Program-made: the position numbers and the translations under genes
NCBI GenBank assembly: GCA_017509755.1
Contig: JAFWOY010000010.1
Coordinates: 46,353 to 110,352, forward strand
DNA: 64,000 bases
Direction: 5' to 3'
DNA from: Bacteroidales bacterium
GTDB taxonomy: Bacteria; Bacteroidota; Bacteroidia; Bacteroidales; UBA932
Part shown: piece after piece, positions 24,962 to 32,467 of the stretch
How positions within the stretch are numbered: position 1 is the first letter of the stretch
Layout of the letters: each line of letters opens with the position of its first letter
The notes under the pieces: model-generated
Seen by the model: the letters and a program-made list of their open reading frames with translations, nothing else
Told to the model about the DNA's origin: nothing
Database searches by the model: none

Positions 24962-25840
24962 ATGGCGATCAATCCAGAAGAACTCGAACCGCTGGTCGAC
25001 CTGCTGGACGACCGGGATACCGTGGTGACCGAGCTGGTGAACAGCCGGCTGGTCTCTTTCGGTCCCGAGGTCGTGCGTTCGCTTCGGAACCGGGCGGAAC
25101 GGGAGAAGGATCCGGTCCGGAAAATGCTGCTGGCAGAGCGGGGAAAGATGATCAATACGGAATTCAAACTGGCGGACCTGCAGGATTTCATCACGCGGGC
25201 GCCGGGTCCGTTGTCGCTCTTCGAGGGGAGTTGGATCATCAGTTCGCTGCTAGACTGGACGTTGCAGCGCGAACGCTACGAGGATCTGTTCTATCGCTGC
25301 TCAGGAGAATATCTGGTTGAAGGTTCTGACCAGCGCACCGGCGTGGAAAACATCCGGATCCTCAATCATATCTTCTATCACCGGCTGAAGTTCACGCTCT
25401 ACGACGTGCAGTTGCGGGATCCGGCTTACGCGCTGGTGAGCGATGCCTTGAAAAACCGCTGCGGCAATCCTTTCGTCCTTGCCTTCATCTACCTGATGAT
25501 CTGTCAGATTTCCGGTCTTCCGGTGGAACTGCTTTGTTTCCCGGGCGGTTTTGTACCGGCGTATGTCGAAGGGGAAAAGATCTTGTTCTATATCAATCTG
25601 TACCGGGGCGGTGAACTGTTCCCGCAGGACCGTCTCGACCAATTCCTGAAAGCGACGGGGCTGAAACTTGACAAGCAGGCGTTCCGCCGGCGCGACGAAT
25701 CGGCGATGCTCACCCTCTACCTCGAATCGCTCCTCTACATCCACGCTGGCCGCAAGAACGAAAAGATGAGCGCCCTCCTCGACCGTGCCCTCACCATCCT
25801 CGGTCCGGAACGCTATCTCACCATCGACGAACCAGAGTAG
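24962..25840 (+). CDS. SirB1/transglutaminase-like family protein
   Basis: 292 residues resembling the SirB1 family (transglutaminase-like core 2). N-terminal helices are followed at about 140-215 by the family signature region: NHIFYHRLKF, then KNRCGNPFVLAFIYLMICQISGLPVELLCFPGGFV. The fold is related to transglutaminases, but catalytic function in the family is doubtful, and a complete Cys-His-Asp triad is not evident here. It sits 3 bases after the nucleoside phosphorylase gene. Its role is unknown. Confidence 0.75.
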   Translation: MAINPEELEPLVDLLDDRDTVVTELVNSRLVSFGPEVVRSLRNRAEREKDPVRKMLLAERGKMINTEFKLADLQDFITRAPGPLSLFEGSWIISSLLDWTLQRERYEDLFYRCSGEYLVEGSDQRTGVENIRILNHIFYHRLKFTLYDVQLRDPAYALVSDALKNRCGNPFVLAFIYLMICQISGLPVELLCFPGGFVPAYVEGEKILFYINLYRGGELFPQDRLDQFLKATGLKLDKQAFRRRDESAMLTLYLESLLYIHAGRKNEKMSALLDRALTILGPERYLTIDEPE

Positions 25841-25847
25841 ATCAGCA

Positions 25848-25865
25848 CGCCTTCGGAGAAAGGCG
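25848..25865. terminator. Possible bidirectional terminator hairpin
   Basis: CGCCTT and AAGGCG are separated by six bases between two convergent genes. The stem is only 6 bp and no U-tract is obvious, so this is a weak call. Confidence 0.3.
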
Positions 25866-25884
25866 CAAACTACAGGAGTCCCCC

Positions 25885-26859
25885 CTATCGGACGCGCAGG
25901 CGTTGGCCGATGCGGAGAATTTTGTTGGATTTGATGCCGTTGAGACGGCAGAGGGCGTTGACGGTCGTGTGATGCTTCTGGGCGATCTTGCCGAGGGTGT
26001 CACCCTTTTTGACCGTGTAATACTGCGCGGCCGTGACATTCTTCGACTGCTTGTCCGTCATGCCGTAGTGGGAACCCACATTGAAATAGTGACGCTTGAT
26101 GGTCAGCAGGGTATCGCGCAGGGTGCCGTTGTCGAAATTGATCACGCGTTCCGGATCGAAAGGCTTGCCCATGTAGCGCGTTTCGAAATGGAGATGCGGA
26201 CCCGTACTGCGGCCCGTGCTGCCGCCCAGGCCGATCGGCTCACCGGCCGCTACCAGGTCATTCTCAGCGACCAGATGTTCGGACAAGTGGCCGTAATAGG
26301 TCTCCAGGCCATTGGGATGCCGGACCACGATGAGGTTGCCATAGCCGCCGGTCGCCTTGCCGCCGCCCACGTAGCGCACCACACCGTCGAAAGGCGAACG
26401 GATCGTGTCGCCGACACGCAGCGGAATGTCGACACCGTTATGCGGACGGCCCTTCCGCATCTTGAAAGTCGAACTGCGACGGCCGATGAAAGGCGCGACA
26501 AAATGATGGGTGGTATCGACCAGCAGCAGATCCACCGATTCGGGCAGGTCGGACACCTTCACGTCGCGGTAGGCGTGGATCGACTCAATGTCCCAATCCT
26601 CAAAGAGACCTGTGGTGTCGATATCAGGACGCTCCAATTCGATGTAATCCCAGGTATGGTCGTTGAAAAGCACGATCTTCACGTATTTGTCCGGCGTATC
26701 GATCGTATCCATCGGGCGGACCAGCATCATCGTCGTATCGGAATCATCGTGGATCTCATTCATCTCGCGCAGGACAGAAAGTGAATCGGGTTCCTGCGCG
26801 AGCGCTGTGCCCAAAGCAGCCAGAAGGAATACAGAAAGGGAGAGTATGGTTTTCTTCAT
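25885..26859 (-). CDS. M23 peptidase with C-terminal LysM domain
   Basis: 324 residues with a signal peptide (MKKTILSLSVFLLAALGTALAQ). The M23 lysostaphin-like domain (about 130-235) has the zinc motif HNGVDIPL (HxxxD) and the catalytic HLHFE. A LysM peptidoglycan-binding repeat closes the protein (about 278-323, YTVKKGDTLGKIAQKH). It is a periplasmic cell-wall hydrolase, or an activator of amidases, for division or growth. It is divergent from the DUF4421 gene with closely spaced opposed promoters. Confidence 0.92.
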   Translation of the reverse strand: MKKTILSLSVFLLAALGTALAQEPDSLSVLREMNEIHDDSDTTMMLVRPMDTIDTPDKYVKIVLFNDHTWDYIELERPDIDTTGLFEDWDIESIHAYRDVKVSDLPESVDLLLVDTTHHFVAPFIGRRSSTFKMRKGRPHNGVDIPLRVGDTIRSPFDGVVRYVGGGKATGGYGNLIVVRHPNGLETYYGHLSEHLVAENDLVAAGEPIGLGGSTGRSTGPHLHFETRYMGKPFDPERVINFDNGTLRDTLLTIKRHYFNVGSHYGMTDKQSKNVTAAQYYTVKKGDTLGKIAQKHHTTVNALCRLNGIKSNKILRIGQRLRVR

Positions 26860-26888
26860 GGTCGGGTTCAGATTTGTCGTATAACTTG

Positions 26889-26896
26889 CAAAAGTA
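26889..26896 (-). promoter_or_regulatory. -7 box for the M23/LysM gene
   Basis: TACTTTTG on the minus strand, 29 bases before the ATG at 26859. Confidence 0.5.
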
Positions 26897-26918
26897 ATTA
26901 TTTTTAAAGAAAAAAACT

Positions 26919-26926
26919 TAATTTTG
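26919..26926 (+). promoter_or_regulatory. -7 box for the DUF4421 gene
   Basis: TAATTTTG, 22 bases before the ATG at 26949. Confidence 0.5.
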
Positions 26927-26948
26927 TTTCTGCAAAACCCATCCCCTG

Positions 26949-27977
26949 ATGAGAAGGCTTATTTCCCATACCTGGCTTCTTCTGTTTCTACTTCTTCTTC
27001 CGCTTGCCAGCCCCGCTCAATCAAGGGACAGTTTCTTCGCTGACCTGAACGAATTCCTGGACATGCGGGCTGCAAAGAACTATGCCAAATGGGACACCAC
27101 TTACATCGACCGCTACCCCTATAAATGGGACGCCCGCCTTTTCCTCAACACCGAAGGCCTGCACCTCAACACGGACGGTGCCGCAGATACCAAACTCTCG
27201 ACCGGCATGAGCAACCGTGTCGGTGTGAGCCTGAGCTACCGTGGCCTGGGACTCAGCTATACACGCGCCATCGGCCGGAAGCTGAATTTCGGGTTTGGAT
27301 TCTCCACCTACGGGACGCATCTGGGTTTCGAATATGCGCTGCGCGCTTCGAGCCGGCTCAGCGGCGCGGTCCAGTTACCGGGCGAAGAACGTCGGAAAGC
27401 CGATGCCGGCGACCTGACGCTGCTCGCCAGCAACCTCAACCTCTTCTACAGTTTCAATCCCCGGTTCTCCTACGCCGCGGCGATGAAACAGACCCGGATC
27501 CAGCGCAGAAGCGCAGGAAGCGTCATCGCGGCCGTATCCTGGACCATATGGGACATCCTGGGGGCCGGTCCGGATATCATCTCGAAACAGACTTCCATCC
27601 AGACTTTTCTGGAAGTAACCAACTTGATGTACAACCGCTATTCCCTCGGCGTGGGGTACGGCTACAACCTGGTCGCGGGAGATGCGCACTGGCTGTTCCA
27701 TGCCTCCCTGATTCCGATGTGGACCTTTTACGACTCGACGCACCTCCGGCAGGAAGGTGAAACGGTCAAATACCGACGTCCTATCGGCCGCTACGGCATA
27801 ACAGGCACGGCGCGGGCCGGTATCTATTACCGATGGGGCACCCGCTGGTCCGTCGGCCTGAGCAGCATCGTCAACCAAATGTCCTCCAGTACCAGCCTCC
27901 GCACCCAAACGGAAGGCTACTATCATTTCGAAGCCCAGGATTGGCAGGCGCACCTGTCGGTCGGGTTCCGGTTTTAA
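26949..27977 (+). CDS. DUF4421 family outer-membrane barrel protein
   Basis: 342 residues with a signal peptide (ending LASPAQ). The mature part alternates polar and aromatic residues in repeated strands (GVSLSYRGLGLSYTR, NFGFGFSTYGTHLGFEY) and ends with HLSVGFRF, the aromatic C-terminus typical of outer-membrane beta-barrels. The N-terminal region (KWDTTYIDRYPYKW) matches DUF4421, a Bacteroidota family of unknown role. The potassium-channel gene follows after 12 bases. Confidence 0.78.
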   Translation: MRRLISHTWLLLFLLLLPLASPAQSRDSFFADLNEFLDMRAAKNYAKWDTTYIDRYPYKWDARLFLNTEGLHLNTDGAADTKLSTGMSNRVGVSLSYRGLGLSYTRAIGRKLNFGFGFSTYGTHLGFEYALRASSRLSGAVQLPGEERRKADAGDLTLLASNLNLFYSFNPRFSYAAAMKQTRIQRRSAGSVIAAVSWTIWDILGAGPDIISKQTSIQTFLEVTNLMYNRYSLGVGYGYNLVAGDAHWLFHASLIPMWTFYDSTHLRQEGETVKYRRPIGRYGITGTARAGIYYRWGTRWSVGLSSIVNQMSSSTSLRTQTEGYYHFEAQDWQAHLSVGFRF

Positions 27978-27989
27978 AGGCAACGCATT

Positions 27990-28772
27990 ATGAAAGACTG
28001 GCGCAAAAATCTTTTCGACTGCATCGAGCGTCCCGACGGCATGCCGCCACGCTACCGCATCTACGACGTTTTCATGATGGTGATGATCGTGGTCAGCATC
28101 ATCCCGCTGATGTTCACGGAGACCAATGCGGCTTTCCGGATCATCGAACTGGTGACGGTTTCCATCTTCATCATCGACTACATCCTGCGGTGGATGACGG
28201 CCGACTACAAATTGAAACGCGGAGCACTCTCGTTCGTGCTCTACCCTTTCACGTTCATGGCCATCATCGACCTGCTGTCGATCATCCCGGTGTTCTCGGC
28301 CATGAGCAACAGCTTCAAGCTCTTGCGAATGACCCGGTTGTTCCGCATCGCCCGCCTGCTCAAGTTCATCCGCTATACCGACAAACTCGACATCCTGCTC
28401 AACGTCTTGAAAAGAGAGCAGAAGGTCCTGGTATCCGTCCTGGTGATCGCCGCCTTCTATGTCTTCCTTACTGCGCTGATCATGTTCAATGTCGAACCGC
28501 AGATCAACCCGAACACCGGCGAACCGACATTCCGTTCATTTTTTGATGCCCTCTATTGGGCAACCGTCACCCTGACGACTGTCGGCTACGGGGATGTGTG
28601 CCCGGTTACGAGCATCGGCCGGTTCGTGAGCATGATATCGTCCCTCTTCGGTGTAGCCATCATCGCCCTCCCTTCCGGCGTCATCACCGCGAGCTATCTG
28701 GACGAACTGCGCAACCATACCAAGAACCGGAAGAAAAAGACGGAGGATAACCCGCAAAACCCTGCAGCATGA
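27990..28772 (+). CDS. Voltage-gated potassium channel (six-TM)
   Basis: 260 residues. Six hydrophobic helices are visible, with a charged S4-like helix (LLRMTRLFRIARLLKFIR) near 110-127 and a pore loop before S6 carrying the potassium selectivity filter TTVGYGD near 197. The C-terminus is short and basic, without a nucleotide-binding or RCK domain. It probably sets membrane potential or potassium flux. Its stop overlaps the start of the phosphotransferase gene (ATGA). Confidence 0.92.
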   Translation: MKDWRKNLFDCIERPDGMPPRYRIYDVFMMVMIVVSIIPLMFTETNAAFRIIELVTVSIFIIDYILRWMTADYKLKRGALSFVLYPFTFMAIIDLLSIIPVFSAMSNSFKLLRMTRLFRIARLLKFIRYTDKLDILLNVLKREQKVLVSVLVIAAFYVFLTALIMFNVEPQINPNTGEPTFRSFFDALYWATVTLTTVGYGDVCPVTSIGRFVSMISSLFGVAIIALPSGVITASYLDELRNHTKNRKKKTEDNPQNPAA

Positions 28773-29620
28773 GCGATTTCATCATTTCAGAGCCCCTTCT
28801 CGTTTCGCTGGCTGATTACGTGCCGGAAGGCGGAGGGGCCACAGGCGACAGTTTTTACCTGAAAACGGACCCGACGGTCCTTCTCAAACTGTTTCATGAG
28901 GGCAAGACGCAGCAGTCGATGGACGAGCTCCGTCTGTCCCATCTTGTGTACAGCACAGGCATTCCTACACCCGAGCCGGGCGACTATGTGACCACGGCCG
29001 ACGGGCGACGCGGGATCCGTTACCGGCGGATCATCGGCAAGAAATCCTACGCCCGGGCTGTTTCAGACAATCCGGAAAAGGTACAGTTCTATGCTGAGGA
29101 ATTCGCAGGGATGTGCAAGCGCCTGCATTCGGTCCACCTGGATACCACGCAATTCGAGAACGTGAAGGAGCGGTATGGCCGGATGCTGGAGGCCAACCCG
29201 TTCTTCACGAAAACGGAGAAGGACAAGCTGGCGCGTTTCATTGCCGACGCCCCGGACCGTGATACGGCCATCCACGGCGACCTGCAGTTCGGCAATGCCA
29301 TCTTCGTGGATGACAAACGGTATTTCATCGACCTGGGGGATTTCTGCTACGGGTATCCGATGTTTGACGTGGCGATGGTGTATCTATGCTGCTACCTGAG
29401 CCGCGAGGAGTTCATCCAGGAAGTCTATCATTTGCCCAAGACCCTTTCCCGTCGTTTCTGGGATTGCTTCGCGCCCGTCTATTTCGGAAAAGACCGCCCG
29501 CTGTCCTCCATCGAGGAGGAGATCCGCCCGTATGCGGGCCTGAAAACCCTCATGATTGAACGCGAGACCAAGGAGCCTATGCCGGAGTTCCGGGAAGCGC
29601 TCCGATCCATCCTAAGCTAG
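28769..29620 (+). CDS. Aminoglycoside-phosphotransferase-like kinase family protein
   Basis: 283 residues of the protein-kinase-like APH/choline kinase fold. HGDLQFGNAIF near 171 is the catalytic Brenner motif (Asp general base) and YFIDLGDF near 186 the metal-binding Asp. The N-terminal Lys candidate is in VLLKLFHEG. In Bacteroidota and Fibrobacter this small subfamily has no proven substrate, and antibiotic resistance should not be assumed. It is translationally coupled to the potassium channel. Its TAG stop shares the palindrome CTAG with the stop of the convergent gene. Confidence 0.82.
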   Translation: MSDFIISEPLLVSLADYVPEGGGATGDSFYLKTDPTVLLKLFHEGKTQQSMDELRLSHLVYSTGIPTPEPGDYVTTADGRRGIRYRRIIGKKSYARAVSDNPEKVQFYAEEFAGMCKRLHSVHLDTTQFENVKERYGRMLEANPFFTKTEKDKLARFIADAPDRDTAIHGDLQFGNAIFVDDKRYFIDLGDFCYGYPMFDVAMVYLCCYLSREEFIQEVYHLPKTLSRRFWDCFAPVYFGKDRPLSSIEEEIRPYAGLKTLMIERETKEPMPEFREALRSILS

Positions 29621-30096
29621 AACTGCAGGCTGACGCCGACAGCAGCACCCCCCGGGACCGCTGCGGGGAACAGGATCAGATCGTACGCACGGGCCTGTTT
29701 GACGGCCAGGATGCGGGATACTGTCACAGTCGCGATGCCTGCTGCCGCCAGGCTGCCAAAAACGATGTAAGGAGCCGGCGACGGAGTGGAAAACAGGGAC
29801 GCCCTGCCGCCGACGGTGCGTTGAAGCGCCGTGGCGGTTACGCCGACGGCACCGACGCCTGCCAGCGCAATCCCGATGATATCTGCCGTGCGGTAAGCCA
29901 GCGCCGACGTCATGTCTGCCTGCCGGCGTGAACCGGTTCCGAAACCAGGCCAGAGATTGTCACGGGCGGCCTCTCCACGAAGCAGTGTACTGTCAACGGG
30001 CGGCACCGGACAAAAGTCCGGCGATACCGCGGGCGTCTGTCCCCAGGCTATCGCCGGGACTAGAACAAGTATCCATACAAGAAAACGTTTCATCAT
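29617..30096 (-). CDS. Hypothetical exported membrane protein
   Basis: 159 residues, not recognised. A signal peptide (MMKRFLVWILVLVPAIAWGQ) is followed by a Pro-rich segment, then two hydrophobic helices (about 70-90 and 110-127) rich in Ala and Gly, and the end GVSLQF. The pattern (Trp-Pro-Gly-Phe-Gly-Thr-Gly, then two helices) resembles small Bacteroidota envelope proteins, but no family is assigned. A -7 box ends 3 bases before the ATG at 30096, so the message should be leaderless. Confidence 0.65.
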   Translation of the reverse strand: MMKRFLVWILVLVPAIAWGQTPAVSPDFCPVPPVDSTLLRGEAARDNLWPGFGTGSRRQADMTSALAYRTADIIGIALAGVGAVGVTATALQRTVGGRASLFSTPSPAPYIVFGSLAAAGIATVTVSRILAVKQARAYDLILFPAAVPGGAAVGVSLQF

Positions 30097-30099
30097 GCG

Positions 30100-30107
30100 C
30101 AAAATTA
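30100..30107 (-). promoter_or_regulatory. -7 box, leaderless start of hypothetical gene
   Basis: TAATTTTG on the minus strand, 3 bases before ATG 30096 and 6 before the alternative ATG 30093. Confidence 0.55.
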
Positions 30108-30150
30108 CAAATTATGACGGAGAATCCGGCCTCCCATCCAAAAAAAACAG

Positions 30151-30158
30151 TAGCTTTG
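30151..30158 (+). promoter_or_regulatory. -7 box for the DUF1295 operon
   Basis: TAGCTTTG, 4 bases before the ATG at 30163. Confidence 0.6.
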
Positions 30159-30162
30159 TAGT

Positions 30163-31014
30163 ATGAGAAGAAACTTGAAAAAAGGAAGCAGCATCGCGCT
30201 CATCACGCTGATGTACGTGTTTGCTATGGTTGTCGGAATCTTTGTATTCAAGGGACTGGAACCGTCTATGCACGAGCTGTGGGCCGTGTTCCTGGCCGAT
30301 GTCGTGGCTGCTGTTCTCATTTGGGGCTGTGGGGTGGTCTGCCGGAACGTTTCCGTGTACGATCCCTATTGGAGCGTCGCTCCTCCCGTCATTTTCACCT
30401 TTTGGGCCTTTTACAAGAGCTGCTGGACCCTGCCGGTCATCCTGCTGCTGATCGCCGTCTGGTACTGGGGAATCCGCCTGACCGGAAACTGGGCAGTCAC
30501 GTTCCAGGGGCTCGGACACGAAGACTGGCGGTACACCCAATACCGGGAGAAGCAGGCTCCCCTGCTTTTCCAGTTGACCAATCTGTTCGGGCTCAACATG
30601 ATGCCCACTGTGCTGGTCTTCGCGTGCATGCTGCCGGGTTTCGGCCTTTTCGCCCAACCGGGAGCCATCCGTTTCCTGATAGTCCTGGGTTTTGTGGTCT
30701 GCCTGTCATCCGCCACCATCCAGCTCATCGCCGACACGCAGATCCACCGTTTTCGCGCCGCCCATCCAGGCGAGCCCTGCACGGCAGGCCTGTGGAAACA
30801 CGGTCGCCATCCCAACTATTTCGGAGAGGTCCAGTTCTGGTGGGGTATCTGGCTGATGTATGCTTCCTTGAATGGCCTGGACTGGCTGGTCCTGTCGCCC
30901 ATTGCCATGACAGCGCTTTTCCTCTTCATCAGCATCCCGATGATGGAGAAACGGCAGCTGGCCCGCAAACCCGCTTATGCAGACTACCGCAAAAACACAA
31001 GAATCCTGATATAA
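30163..31014 (+). CDS. DUF1295 family membrane protein (steroid 5-alpha-reductase-like)
   Basis: 283 residues with about seven hydrophobic helices. The conserved block of the DUF1295/steroid-reductase superfamily is at about 205-222 (GLWKHGRHPNYFGEVQFWWG), with the upstream NWAVTFQGLGHEDWRY and the C-terminal YADYRKNTRILI. Members are integral membrane proteins related to isoprenylcysteine methyltransferases and NADPH-dependent sterol reductases. The true substrate is unknown. It is the first of four tightly spaced genes (DUF1295, YccF, DUF4298, PIG-L). Confidence 0.87.
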   Translation: MRRNLKKGSSIALITLMYVFAMVVGIFVFKGLEPSMHELWAVFLADVVAAVLIWGCGVVCRNVSVYDPYWSVAPPVIFTFWAFYKSCWTLPVILLLIAVWYWGIRLTGNWAVTFQGLGHEDWRYTQYREKQAPLLFQLTNLFGLNMMPTVLVFACMLPGFGLFAQPGAIRFLIVLGFVVCLSSATIQLIADTQIHRFRAAHPGEPCTAGLWKHGRHPNYFGEVQFWWGIWLMYASLNGLDWLVLSPIAMTALFLFISIPMMEKRQLARKPAYADYRKNTRILI

Positions 31015-31392
31015 ATGAAAGGCATCGGAAACATTCTCTGGCTGATCTTCGGCGGCCTGCTGATCGCCGTGATCTATTATCTCGTAGGACTGGTGATGTG
31101 CATCACCCTCATCGGCATCCCGTTCGGGCTGCAACTTTTCAAGCTGGGCACCTATTCGCTCTGGCCCTTCGGCCACGAAATCGTGAACGGGCCGAACGAG
31201 CCTGGCTGCGTGTCAGTTGTCATGGATCTCATCTGGATCCTGCTGGGATGGTGGGAGATTGCCTTGCTTCACCTGTTTTTCGGCCTGTTGTTCTGTGTGA
31301 CCATTATCGGTATCCCGTTTGGCCTCCAGCATTTCAGGATGGCTTTCGCCTCGATCATCCCCTTCGGCAAGGAAATCAATCCTAAAAAATAG
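31015..31392 (+). CDS. YccF domain inner-membrane protein
   Basis: 125 residues with two copies of the YccF unit: CITLIGIPFGLQLFKLGTYSLWPFG near 27 and the parallel CVTIIGIPFGLQHFRMAFASIIPFG near 98. Each repeat is one transmembrane segment followed by an IGIPFG re-entrant-like motif. The family is a small inner-membrane group of unknown function. The start codon directly follows the DUF1295 stop. Confidence 0.9.
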   Translation: MKGIGNILWLIFGGLLIAVIYYLVGLVMCITLIGIPFGLQLFKLGTYSLWPFGHEIVNGPNEPGCVSVVMDLIWILLGWWEIALLHLFFGLLFCVTIIGIPFGLQHFRMAFASIIPFGKEINPKK

Positions 31393-31399
31393 CCATACC

Positions 31400-31696
31400 A
31401 TGGAAATCAACGAATATATCCAGCAGCGGATCGCTGCGATGGAAGCGGCTTTCGAACGGACAACCGAAGCCGTGAAAGCGCTCGAACACGCGCTCGACCA
31501 ATACGAAACCGTCAAAATCGATATCGACCGGCTCACCGATTACCTGGACAGCGGCGCCTGGCGCGAAGACTTTGAAGCCGACGAGGCGGGCCTGGTCCCG
31601 AAGGAAATCAAACGGGGCGTGCTCTCGGAAGACGGCCTGTACAACTTGCTGGGCGATATTGTCGAAGTCAACGAAAAAATGCAGGAACTCCTATGA
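31400..31696 (+). CDS. DUF4298 family small acidic protein
   Basis: 98 residues from MEINEYIQQRIAAME at 31400. The first half is a coiled-coil-like helix (AFERTTEAVKALEHALDQYE), followed by the conserved RLTDYLDSGAWREDFEADEAG and VLSEDGLYNLLGD. This fits DUF4298, a soluble family with no known role. It lies 8 bases after yccF, and its stop overlaps the PIG-L start (ATGA). The open frame extends upstream into yccF but the family start is at 31400. Confidence 0.82.
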   Translation: MEINEYIQQRIAAMEAAFERTTEAVKALEHALDQYETVKIDIDRLTDYLDSGAWREDFEADEAGLVPKEIKRGVLSEDGLYNLLGDIVEVNEKMQELL

Positions 31697-32454
31697 ACCG
31701 CAGAGATATGCTCAAAACGGCCGGCAGTGCCGCCGCGCTCACAATCCTGGGCGGAATCCCTATGACAGCCAGTGCCATGGACATGAAGCCCGGAAAAGTC
31801 AAAAAGAAAGACCGTAAAAAAATCCTGGTCGTGGGCGCCCACCCCGACGATCCGGAAACCGGCGCCGGAGGCACCATCTGCCTGCTCACCGATGCCGGAC
31901 ACGAAGTCGTCTGCGTGTACCTCACCCGCGGGGAAGCCGGCATTCCAGGCAAGAGTCATGAAGAAGCCGCTGCCATCCGGGTCGTGGAGAGCGCCAATGC
32001 ATGCGCCGTGACGGGATCCTCGCATCGCTTCATGGACCAGGTGGACGGTGCCACAGAAATCAACCTGGCCCGCTACAAGGAAATGCGCGAATTGCTGGAG
32101 GAAGAGAAGCCGGACGTGGTCATCACCCACTGGCCGATTGACGGCCATCGTGACCATGCGGTCTGTGGCGCGCTGGTCCTGGATGCCTGGCGCCGGCTGG
32201 GACGGAGCTTCGAACTGTATTATTTCGAGGTAATGACCGGCACCCAGACACAACTCTTCCACCCGACCGACTGGGTGGACATCAGTTCCGTGCTGGAACG
32301 CAAGCACAAGGCTTGCTATTGCCATGTCAGCCAGGAGTTGGAAGAAGTCATGAAAGACTGGCACGAACCGATGGAGAAATTCCGCGGCATCGAATGCCAA
32401 TGCAAGGCCGCCGAGGCCTTCGTCCGCCACATCGAGCCCGGTTCCTTGATCTAA
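31693..32454 (+). CDS. PIG-L family deacetylase with Tat-like signal
   Basis: 253 residues. The N-terminus MNRRDMLKTAGSAAALTILGG has the twin-Arg pattern of a Tat signal, so export of the folded metalloenzyme is likely. The LmbE/PIG-L domain has the zinc motif GAHPDDPETG near 52 and the second motif THWPIDGHRDHAVCG near 142. The family removes N-acetyl groups from GlcNAc-type sugars. The neighbouring GH2 glycosidase 13 bases downstream suggests a shared glycan target, by inference. Confidence 0.9.
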   Translation: MNRRDMLKTAGSAAALTILGGIPMTASAMDMKPGKVKKKDRKKILVVGAHPDDPETGAGGTICLLTDAGHEVVCVYLTRGEAGIPGKSHEEAAAIRVVESANACAVTGSSHRFMDQVDGATEINLARYKEMRELLEEEKPDVVITHWPIDGHRDHAVCGALVLDAWRRLGRSFELYYFEVMTGTQTQLFHPTDWVDISSVLERKHKACYCHVSQELEEVMKDWHEPMEKFRGIECQCKAAEAFVRHIEPGSLI

Positions 32455-32467
32455 TTCCCTTTTCACT

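Noticed and set aside
28769..29620. Aminoglycoside resistance gene
   Set aside because: Only the general kinase fold is shared; the context beside a potassium channel and the lack of subfamily-specific motifs do not support resistance.
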